Source: a virus. Taken from it: a DNA stretch of 24,396 nucleotides. The notes beneath the pieces were generated by a model. That model was given only the letters and a program-made list of their open reading frames with translations. It was not told where the DNA came from and made no database searches. The stretch covers positions 1 through 24,396 of the IMG/VR virus record IMGVR_UViG_3300001848_000142. The stretch is one strand, 5' to 3'. This document shows positions 8,452 to 14,520 of this stretch, in pieces (the first letter of the stretch is position 1; each line of letters begins with the position of its first letter). The position numbers and the translations under genes were made by a program.

Positions 8452-9194
8452 AATTTTCCTTTAAATTCATTAAAGTCTTTTATTAATATTATCTCGCCGT
8501 CCATATTTTCTATAACAAAAGAACCAGTTTCGCACATATCCCCTGTATTAATATACAACACATCTTCTATTTGTTTGTATTCAGGAATATGAATATGACC
8601 CGCCGAGACAGTATTATATCCTTTTCTTTTAGCATATTCTACAACAAGCGAATCAAATTTTCTGAGTATACCAATCCTTTTCTTTGTTTGTTCTTTTAGA
8701 TATTTAGAGAGAGACCAGTAATCCATTCCCAATAAAGAACGAACCTTATTAAAATAATGATTGAACACAATAAGACTCTCGTACAGAACTGATCCGATTT
8801 TGGCTAACCACTTATTAGATCTAATAACAAAATCAAAAGCGTCTCCGTGTATAAAAAGTATTTTACCGTGAGCTATTGATGAATATATATATTGATCAAC
8901 GACAAAGATATTGTCTAAATTAAAAGGAGTATAATCTCGGAGAGCCTCGTCGTGATTGCCAGTTGTGTACATGACAAGAGTTCCGTCTTTTGCTTTTTTG
9001 AACAATAGTCTCAGAACATCATTGTGTTTTTTTGTCCAGTGCTTTGTGAATCCCAATTGCCAAAAGTCAATGACGTCGCCGTTTAAAATAATAACGTCAG
9101 TGTCAAAATACTTTAAGACTTCAATGATTAGATCTGCATTAGAAGCCTTTGTGCCTAGATGTAGATCTGACATCCACAAAGATTTGATTTTCAT
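8448..9194 (-). CDS. metallophosphoesterase, LpxH-like
   Basis: 248 aa calcineurin-like phosphoesterase. Metal-binding motifs appear in order: D10-x-H12 (SDLHLG), GD40 (LNGDVIDFW), GN80-H81-D-E, HGDAFD near residue 115, and AGHIHIPE near 200. The order and spacing resemble UDP-2,3-diacylglucosamine hydrolases of lipid A synthesis and relatives. It is co-translated with the endolysin (4-nt overlap), hinting at an envelope or late function, but nucleotide or nucleic-acid phosphodiesters are also possible substrates. Start supported by AAAGGA 5 nt upstream. Confidence 0.85.
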   Translation of the reverse strand: MKIKSLWMSDLHLGTKASNADLIIEVLKYFDTDVIILNGDVIDFWQLGFTKHWTKKHNDVLRLLFKKAKDGTLVMYTTGNHDEALRDYTPFNLDNIFVVDQYIYSSIAHGKILFIHGDAFDFVIRSNKWLAKIGSVLYESLIVFNHYFNKVRSLLGMDYWSLSKYLKEQTKKRIGILRKFDSLVVEYAKRKGYNTVSAGHIHIPEYKQIEDVLYINTGDMCETGSFVIENMDGEIILIKDFNEFKGKL

Positions 9195-9202
9195 TTGGTC
9201 CT

Positions 9203-9823
9203 TTAAATGCTTAAATAGGATCTGATTTTCATTAACCTAATTAACATTTTTGTGTCTTCTGTATGATAGGCTTCTTCTAGTTTTTGTGCTTTTTTACTTA
9301 ACTTTTTGCTCTCAGAAGGAGAAGCCGTCAAAAGAGCATCATCATATTCTTTCCACGGGGAAAGACGATTTGGTCTTTCTTCTGTCCACCATTTGTAAAG
9401 AGATAAAATTTCTTTTGAATCTTCTAGATAAGCTGTAGAAGATTGAACCTCCCATTCTAAATATAAGATCCCATATTCTTTAGAACGAAATCTATTAAAA
9501 AATCTTTTCCAAATTGGAAGAGGGTGTTTGTGATTTATAGTCCATGTAATCGGATTCACATAATGCCATAACGAAGCCAACTCACATTCTACGAAATCCT
9601 TTAATAAATTGAAATTCACATGAAGAATTTTTGTATTCGTGCCAACCCAACCAGGAGGTAGTCCTGTATGCACAACATGATGTTTATGTGCAATTCCAAA
9701 TTCGGTCCAATGTTTAATAGTATGGCGCATATTATGGCGCATAGTATAATACCTGTCAGTCAATCGACGAATATTGTTTCGTACAGCCGTCCAAAAATCT
9801 TTAAGTGTTTTATTTTTCTTCAT
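9203..9823 (-). CDS. unknown phage protein, Trp/His-rich
   Basis: 206 aa with a good ribosome site (GAGGA) before the ATG. The N-terminal 50 residues are strongly basic and rich in Arg and His (RHNMRHTIKHW, HKHHVVH). The middle is aromatic (LASLWHYVNPITW, WKRFFNRF). The C-terminus is a charged helix ending EDTKMLIRLMKIRSYLSI. I recall similar C-termini in hypothetical proteins of marine phages but know no function. It lies just downstream of the Hsp20 terminator and 8 nt before the metallophosphoesterase. Confidence 0.75.
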   Translation of the reverse strand: MKKNKTLKDFWTAVRNNIRRLTDRYYTMRHNMRHTIKHWTEFGIAHKHHVVHTGLPPGWVGTNTKILHVNFNLLKDFVECELASLWHYVNPITWTINHKHPLPIWKRFFNRFRSKEYGILYLEWEVQSSTAYLEDSKEILSLYKWWTEERPNRLSPWKEYDDALLTASPSESKKLSKKAQKLEEAYHTEDTKMLIRLMKIRSYLSI

Positions 9824-9833
9824 GTCAAATCCT

Positions 9834-9860
9834 CAAGAAAGAGGGGGATTAATCCCCCTC
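9834..9860 (-). terminator. hairpin terminator after hsp20
   Basis: Perfect 20-bp palindrome at 9841-9860 (GAGGGGGATT and its complement), starting 4 nt after the hsp20 stop on the minus strand and followed by the T-rich TTTCTT. The T tract is short, so termination may be partial. Confidence 0.6.
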
Positions 9861-9864
9861 CAGT

Positions 9865-10320
9865 TTATTTAGAAGTTATAGAAAACTTCTTTGGCTTTTT
9901 ATTTTCCGGAAGTTGGACTTCTAATTGAATGTCTAACATTCCATTTTGATAAGCCACATCTTTTACTTCGACATATTCACCAAGGTTAAACACACGAGTA
10001 AAAGATCTTTCAGCAATTCCCTTATGGGCATAAGAGAATCCCGAAGGCAGTTCCTTATTAGAAGAAACTTCTCCTTTGATTGTTAGCTTGTTTTCTTTTA
10101 CAACAACATCTAAATCTTCTGGAGAAAATCCAGCAACTGCCATTGAAAGAGTGAAGCGTGAATTATCATCACTCTTAACAATATTATATGGAGGATAAGA
10201 ACCAGCAGTTTTTGCTTGCTCAGTCCAATATGTAGCTAGAGTGTTATAAGAGGTAGGAAAATAATCCCAAATAGCATCATTGAAAATTCTTGGAAAGGTA
10301 ACTGAAGTGTTTGTAGTCAT
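9865..10320 (-). CDS. hsp20: small heat shock protein, Hsp20/IbpA type
   Basis: 151 aa alpha-crystallin-domain chaperone. YPPYNIVKSDDNSRFTL opens the domain (residues ~43-60), AVAGFSPEDLDVVVKENKLT follows, then HKGIAERSFTRVFNL and NGMLDIQLE, and the C-terminal PENKKPKKFSI tail fits IbpA/IbpB. It would hold unfolding proteins during infection or assembly. It forms its own transcription unit: an exact T4-type late promoter 58 bp upstream and terminators on both sides. The ribosome site AGGAGA is strong. Phage hsp20 genes are well known in T4-like cyanophages. Confidence 0.95.
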   Translation of the reverse strand: MTTNTSVTFPRIFNDAIWDYFPTSYNTLATYWTEQAKTAGSYPPYNIVKSDDNSRFTLSMAVAGFSPEDLDVVVKENKLTIKGEVSSNKELPSGFSYAHKGIAERSFTRVFNLGEYVEVKDVAYQNGMLDIQLEVQLPENKKPKKFSITSK

Positions 10321-10378
10321 ATAATTTCTCCTATTAAGCGAGTTTAAATTATGGAAATCCCGAAGGCATTTCCAATAC

Positions 10379-10386
10379 TATTTATA
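10379..10386 (-). promoter_or_regulatory. T4-type late promoter for hsp20
   Basis: Exact TATAAATA on the minus strand, about 58 nt upstream of the hsp20 ATG and downstream of the previous gene's terminator. This is the late promoter consensus recognised by the gp55-gp33 polymerase in T4. Confidence 0.72.
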
Positions 10387-10416
10387 TTATACTACAGCAA
10401 TTTTTAAAAAGCAAAT

Positions 10417-10447
10417 AAAAAAAGAGGAGCCAGTTAACTGGCTCCTC
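10417..10447 (-). terminator. strong rho-independent terminator after the repeat-rich protein gene
   Basis: Perfect 24-bp palindrome at 10424-10447 (GAGGAGCCAGTT and its complement) followed on the minus strand by seven T (10417-10423). It lies 25 nt after the stop of the gene ending at 10472. Confidence 0.9.
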
Positions 10448-10471
10448 GAAGATTCCTAGATCTTAGTTTAA

Positions 10472-11320
10472 TTAAGCGTCTGGGAAGATCGCATCATCGT
10501 TTGCATCATTATTGATGTTCTTAAATGCGACTAGAGTTTCGTTTAGATTACGTCCGAATCTGCCACCAAGAGTTACTGTTCCTGTAGCAGCGATCCCTGT
10601 TGCTCCGACTTTTGCCATAGTTACAGTTACAGGATTGGTAAATCCAGTTGCGCCACCAACCCAATTGTTTGGATTTGTAGTGAACAATCCGCCATTTGTA
10701 ACAACCACAGAAGTTACATAGCAGCCTGTAGATCCACCAGTTACTGCTGGTGTACTCATAACTGCATAACCAGTTGCTAGGATAACTCCAGTTGCTCCAA
10801 CTGTTGTTGAGAATGTTACTGCTGGACCAGTTGATCCAAAGAACCAGCCACCGTTTGTTACAGTGACTCCGGTTACAGGACCATATCCACTTGTATGTCT
10901 GACCCATCCTGCGTGAGCTGTGTGATTGTTGTAAGATCTTGCTAATTGCTGTTCGGTTGTAGAAAATGTTCCAGTGGCTCCTGTTGAGACGCCATAAACA
11001 TCTACTCTTTGACCAATAGAAGTGCCTCCAATTGGTTGGATAACTCTCTTAACATACTTTGGCTTTTGTTGAACATAAGTAGTAGCACCAGATTGTGAAG
11101 GAACCGATCCGCCAAATTCAGCAACGAATACAGATAAGGCAGTAGCAGAAGTAATACTTTTAACAATATATTCTGCGCTTCCGAGTACGATTGAATCTCC
11201 TACAGATACTCCTTTTGTGATAAAGGAATCAGATCCAGAAGCACGAGTTACAACACCAGCTGTGCTAATGTCATATGTGCTTGAAAAAGCAATTTTGTCG
11301 TTTACACCAATAAATGGCAT
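10472..11320 (-). CDS. probable virion structural protein with Gly/Thr/Val-rich repeats
   Basis: 282 aa. The N-terminal ~100 residues are beta-rich. Residues ~145-265 contain two copies of a repeat: GVTVTNGGWFFGSTGPAVTF then GATG, and SVVVTNGGLFTTNPNNWVGG then GATG. Such VTNGGxF...VTF units occur in phage fibre and decoration proteins. The C-terminus (FKNINNDANDDAIFPD) is acidic. Composition is unlike the enzymes around it. It has its own late-type promoter candidate, a GGGAGA ribosome site and a strong terminator, as expected of an abundantly made virion protein. Exact virion position unknown. Confidence 0.72.
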   Translation of the reverse strand: MPFIGVNDKIAFSSTYDISTAGVVTRASGSDSFITKGVSVGDSIVLGSAEYIVKSITSATALSVFVAEFGGSVPSQSGATTYVQQKPKYVKRVIQPIGGTSIGQRVDVYGVSTGATGTFSTTEQQLARSYNNHTAHAGWVRHTSGYGPVTGVTVTNGGWFFGSTGPAVTFSTTVGATGVILATGYAVMSTPAVTGGSTGCYVTSVVVTNGGLFTTNPNNWVGGATGFTNPVTVTMAKVGATGIAATGTVTLGGRFGRNLNETLVAFKNINNDANDDAIFPDA

Positions 11321-11380
11321 TTTAAATGTCTCCCTTAATAGATATTAGACTTCTAGTTCAAAAGACTAATAATACATTAT

Positions 11381-11388
11381 ATATTTAT
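11381..11388 (-). promoter_or_regulatory. late-promoter-like site upstream of the structural gene
   Basis: CATAAATA on the minus strand (7 of 8 to the T4 late consensus), about 60 nt upstream of the ATG at 11320. Spacing matches the hsp20 late promoter. Confidence 0.45.
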
Positions 11389-11783
11389 GTTATAAGGGAA
11401 TTCAACCAATTAAACCTTTTAAATCCATAAGAGGAAAGACAAATCTTACAATCTTCTTTTAACGTAGGAGGCCAGAATTCCTTTGGAACAGCAGAAATTC
11501 CTGTTTCCCAGGCTTGTTTTTCGGAATGTCTATCTCTTCCTTTGTCTCTCCATTCCACGACGTGTCCATATTCGTGGATTAGGAGAGAAGTCAAAGTGTC
11601 ATAGTTTTCGTCCTTCGCATCTTTGTAAAGAATAATGTATCCGTCTTGTCCGGCACAACCATTGATAATTCTGTCTTTTTCTGGAGTTGCAATTGAATCA
11701 TAATAAGTTACGTCTACTTCTACATCAATATCATCTTTCTGGATCCACTCCTTAAGAGCTTCAAAATTTTGTCGTGAAGTCAT
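11385..11783 (-). CDS. small HExxH zinc metallopeptidase-like protein
   Basis: 132 aa from ATG 11781-11783, preceded by GGAG at good spacing; a longer reading to a TTG at 11840 has no ribosome site and would run further into the upstream gene. L-L-I-H70-E71-Y-G-H74 is a zincin active-site helix, and E88 in HSEKQAWETG is a plausible third zinc ligand. The C-terminal region has two cysteines (CKIC) that might bind metal. It overlaps the GMP reductase end by 23 nt. Substrate unknown: prohead or host proteins are possible, and the fold may also be non-proteolytic. Confidence 0.7.
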   Translation of the reverse strand: MTSRQNFEALKEWIQKDDIDVEVDVTYYDSIATPEKDRIINGCAGQDGYIILYKDAKDENYDTLTSLLIHEYGHVVEWRDKGRDRHSEKQAWETGISAVPKEFWPPTLKEDCKICLSSYGFKRFNWLNSLIT

Positions 11784-12786
11784 TAAACACTCCATTAATT
11801 TGATTTGACACTCGAATAAATTTAATGTTCTGGTTGTCAATTAATTGTTCTAAACTGGAACAATTTAAATAAGTACAAGCAGAACGAATACCACCCAAGA
11901 TATCAGTTATAGTATCAGCCAATGGTCCACGATCTGGTAGAGAAACAGTTCTTCCTTCTGCAGTTCTGTAATCATTTATTCCGTGATATTGATCTAGAGC
12001 AGATTGCGATGACATCCCATAAAATTCCTTTGACGTTTCATTGTGTCCTGCCAACATACCACCAAGCATAACATAATTAGCTCCAGCAACAAAAGATTTT
12101 ACAATATCTCCTGGATATCTACACCCACCATCAGACATAATGTATTTGTTATGTATACTATTAACACAATTAAATATTGCTGACAATTGAGGCACACCAA
12201 CGCCAGTCTTTATTCTTGTAGTACAAACAGATCCAGATCCTAATCCGACTTTAATTATATCTGAATGACGGAGATTCTCTATTCCTCTCCCATCCACAAC
12301 ATTCCCGGAAACAATTACCTTATCTGGATACAATTTAGACAATTGTTTTTGGATATCATATGCGATTTCTAGATAAGCATTCGCAACATCGAAACAGATA
12401 TATTTGATTTCTGGATTGTATTCTAGAATCTCTTTTAGATTCCTTAAATCTTTATCAGAAGCACCAACAGAAACTCCAACATATCGTGGATCATATACAT
12501 TACTATTAGACTTATAATCTTCTACTCCATAATGCTTGTGTAGAAAAGTAATCATCTTGAATTGAGATAAAACCTTTGCTACTTCAAAGGTTCCGATCTT
12601 ATCCATATTAGCAGCTACAATAGGAATAGTTGGAGGAAGAGTTTCTTCCTCCTTTGTTTTTCTATTGACAAATGTATATTGAACAGTTAATTCTACTTGC
12701 GACCTAGAAGAGATCCCTGTTTTATTAGGAAGTGGATGTAAAAGAACGTCATCGAAGTCTAATCCGTTGTTAATAATTGAGTACAT
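11761..12786 (-). CDS. guaC: GMP reductase (GuaC-like)
   Basis: 341 aa (beta/alpha)8 enzyme of the IMPDH/GMPR family, converting GMP to IMP and ammonia with NADPH. The loop GLGSGSVCTTRIKTGVGVPQ places catalytic Cys at 188. No CBS domains interrupt the barrel, unlike most IMPDH. The C-terminal region EFYGMSSQSALDQ, YRTAEGRTVSLPDRGPLADT, DILGGIRSACTY and FIRVSNQINGVF matches GMP reductase over IMPDH. The start is ATG 12784-12786 with AGGAAAG upstream; an upstream TTG lies inside dUTPase. The gene begins 1 nt after the dUTPase stop, forming a nucleotide-metabolism pair. Confidence 0.9.
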   Translation of the reverse strand: MYSIINNGLDFDDVLLHPLPNKTGISSRSQVELTVQYTFVNRKTKEEETLPPTIPIVAANMDKIGTFEVAKVLSQFKMITFLHKHYGVEDYKSNSNVYDPRYVGVSVGASDKDLRNLKEILEYNPEIKYICFDVANAYLEIAYDIQKQLSKLYPDKVIVSGNVVDGRGIENLRHSDIIKVGLGSGSVCTTRIKTGVGVPQLSAIFNCVNSIHNKYIMSDGGCRYPGDIVKSFVAGANYVMLGGMLAGHNETSKEFYGMSSQSALDQYHGINDYRTAEGRTVSLPDRGPLADTITDILGGIRSACTYLNCSSLEQLIDNQNIKFIRVSNQINGVFNDFTTKF

Positions 12787-12787
12787 A

Positions 12788-13297
12788 TTACTTTCCTGTA
12801 GAACCAAAGCCTCCTACTCGATTTCCTTTGACTTCGGGTGCAACAGGAGAATTAAACAATTCATATTTTAATTGGGGGACCAATTCTCCCTGACAAATTC
12901 TTTCTCCGTGTTTAATCACAACAGCAAGAGAAGTGTTATTTTGTACTAGAATGTATACTTGATCCACATAATCAGAATCAATAACTCCTTCTGCGTTCGC
13001 TAGAGTAATTCCACATTTTGCAGCTAAAGAAGATCGGATATGCAATCTGACAGAATATCCTTGTGGAATGTCAAAGATAAGTCCAGTTGGAATTAAAACT
13101 CTGCTACCTGGATCCACCCAGAATTCCGATTGTACATATGGCTTAACAGTTGTTTTGTAGTTTAATGTAGACCAAGAAGAGATCGGGAAATCTGGGTGGA
13201 TAAATGCCTTTAGATCAAAGCAAGCAGAAGCCCAGGTAGCGAATTCTGGAGAAAAAACTTCTGGATGCATCTTAAAATATTTCAACGTTGGATTCAT
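12788..13297 (-). CDS. dut: trimeric dUTPase
   Basis: 169 aa. All five dUTPase motifs are present in order: ASACFDL (motif 1), HIRSSLA (2, with the Ser-Ser pair), NAEGVIDSDYVDQVYI (3, with catalytic Asp), GERICQGELVP (4) and RVGGFGSTGK (5, the C-terminal lid). It hydrolyses dUTP to dUMP, keeps uracil out of DNA and supplies dUMP. A ~40-residue insertion between motifs 1 and 2 (HPDFPISSWSTLNYKTTVKP) is longer than in minimal dUTPases. Strong GAGGGAA ribosome site and own promoter. Separate from dCTP deaminase by its C-terminal motif 5. Confidence 0.93.
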   Translation of the reverse strand: MNPTLKYFKMHPEVFSPEFATWASACFDLKAFIHPDFPISSWSTLNYKTTVKPYVQSEFWVDPGSRVLIPTGLIFDIPQGYSVRLHIRSSLAAKCGITLANAEGVIDSDYVDQVYILVQNNTSLAVVIKHGERICQGELVPQLKYELFNSPVAPEVKGNRVGGFGSTGK

Positions 13298-13315
13298 GAT
13301 ATTCCCTCAATTATT

Positions 13316-13344
13316 ATTATAATATAATTCAAATCAAAAGTAAA
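13316..13344 (-). promoter_or_regulatory. promoter for the dUTPase-GMP reductase unit
   Basis: TTTACT (13339-13344), 17-bp spacer, TATAAT (13316-13321) on the minus strand, 18 nt upstream of the ATG with a GAGGGAA ribosome site between. Confidence 0.62.
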
Positions 13345-13530
13345 CTATTGTTTCGGTGGATTTGTTAATCCTCTCATAGCTTGTAAAAGAGCACCGACTA
13401 CAATATACAAATATTTATCCGCATCGGGATATTTCAATCCAACGAAAAGTCCAAGGATAAGAACCAAAATAAGAAGAACCAAGATGTTCCCGCCTTCAGA
13501 AGCTAATCCGTTTAAAAATTTTTCCCACAT
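13345..13530 (-). CDS. small membrane protein
   Basis: 61 aa from ATG 13528-13530 (AAAGGAA upstream; a TTG two codons earlier is a worse start). Residues ~14-34 (ILVLLILVLILGLFVGLKY) are a clear membrane segment; ~42-55 (YLYIVVGALLQAM) may be a second. The tail is short and basic. Size and topology would allow a holin, but it is far from the endolysin and no holin family is recognised. Confidence 0.6.
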   Translation of the reverse strand: MWEKFLNGLASEGGNILVLLILVLILGLFVGLKYPDADKYLYIVVGALLQAMRGLTNPPKQ

Positions 13531-13541
13531 ATGCAATTCCT

Positions 13542-14255
13542 TTAATATGATTTTTTAGCTGTGAAGTATAACATTCCTCCGCCTATACCATAAGATATAA
13601 TTCTGTCATACCAATGCGGTTTTGTAATTCTTTGAATGTGATCTGCTGTTTGTTGAATAGATAAAGCTGTTGGCGGAAGAGTTCTAGCAACAACATCCGA
13701 AACAGTTTTAGTGTTTGTTATTAATCGAGGGAATTCGGAATTAACTAATCGGAAGGTCGAAGAACCATCCCTTACTACATTTCTTGTGTCCTTTAAAAGA
13801 TCTCCTGTTAAATTTTGCCAACACAATTCATTGTTGGAACAATCTGTTTGTTGATCAAATCTAGAAAGAACAATCTTTACATCACCAGGAATCTGAGAAT
13901 ATGTTTGGGCTAGATCACCAACAGTTTTGTTTGTTTGAGTTAACTGGTCATTCACATCTTTAACAGCTGTGTCTACCTTAACCATTACATCTGATTCTGC
14001 TTTATCTATTCTATTGAACGTATCTTTTTGAATAGAATTAATTCTTTTGTCTGTTCGAAGGGTCGCAGATTCCAGAAAAGAAAAAGTATCTTTTCTGATG
14101 TTAGCAACTTCTTCTAATGTTTTCTGAGATGTTTCTTGGGTTGTTGCCAAGACTTCATCTGTCTTGGCTTTTATGTGTTGAGCGAGATCCCAAATTGTCC
14201 ATACAACAAAGGCAAGAAGAACAACTTTAATGCTATCTAAGATTTTATTATACAT
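13542..14255 (-). CDS. membrane-anchored coiled-coil protein, unknown function
   Basis: 237 aa. An N-terminal membrane segment (residues ~9-26, IKVVLLAFVVWTIWDLA) is followed by a long helical, coiled-coil-like region (~30-200) with repeated heptad-like units such as RKDTFSFLESATLRTDKRI and QKDTFNRIDKAESDVMVKVD. There are two Cys (CSNNELC) near residue 140. A second short hydrophobic segment near the C-terminus (IISYGIGGGMLYFTA) ends in KKSY. The layout recalls methyl-accepting or spanin-like periplasmic rods, but no family is recognised. It overlaps the thioredoxin-like gene by 19 nt and precedes another small membrane protein. Confidence 0.65.
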   Translation of the reverse strand: MYNKILDSIKVVLLAFVVWTIWDLAQHIKAKTDEVLATTQETSQKTLEEVANIRKDTFSFLESATLRTDKRINSIQKDTFNRIDKAESDVMVKVDTAVKDVNDQLTQTNKTVGDLAQTYSQIPGDVKIVLSRFDQQTDCSNNELCWQNLTGDLLKDTRNVVRDGSSTFRLVNSEFPRLITNTKTVSDVVARTLPPTALSIQQTADHIQRITKPHWYDRIISYGIGGGMLYFTAKKSY

Positions 14256-14512
14256 ATAAGATTATCCAACTGATTCATTGTATATGTATTTATGATCTCT
14301 CCATCTTTAAAATGATATACGATGGGAGAAATTCGGATATTAAATTTTTCTTCTAGATCTCTCTGTTCCTCAATGTCAACAAAGAAAACACGAGGAAAAG
14401 AAGAGAGTTTGTCTAAGATGTATTTCTTCTTTGGAAAAGTGCTCGAACAAAAAAGAACCAGCGATTCCCCCGAAGAGGTCTCGCTGGCGAAGTTTTGAGA
14501 AGTAAGATTCAC
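14237..14512 (-). CDS. thioredoxin-like protein with a single active-site Cys
   Basis: 91 aa, GTG start 8 nt after the VWA gene stop; no clear ribosome site. The pattern fits a compact thioredoxin fold: strand LVLFCSSTFPKKKYILDKL, strand RVFFVDIEE, then LEEKFNIRISPIVYHFKDGE with the family's cis-Pro and the glycine turn. The redox motif is CSST instead of CxxC, so the resolving Cys is absent. It could still act by a monothiol or glutaredoxin-like mechanism or be non-redox. A regular thioredoxin role as T4-style polymerase or reductase partner is therefore doubtful. Confidence 0.7.
   Translation of the reverse strand: MNLTSQNFASETSSGESLVLFCSSTFPKKKYILDKLSSFPRVFFVDIEEQRDLEEKFNIRISPIVYHFKDGEIINTYTMNQLDNLICIIKS
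14287..14294 (-). promoter_or_regulatory. late-promoter-like site upstream of the coiled-coil protein
   Basis: CATAAATA (minus strand), 7 of 8 to the T4 late consensus, 31 nt before the ATG at 14255. It lies inside the thioredoxin-like coding region, so chance is possible. Confidence 0.3.
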
Positions 14513-14520
14513 ATATATAT

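Noticed and set aside
10548-10907. 119-codon open frame on the minus strand, rich in Trp, Ser, Asn
   Set aside because: Out-of-frame shadow of the repeat-rich structural gene; its odd composition follows from the Gly/Thr repeats read in another frame, and it has no ribosome site.
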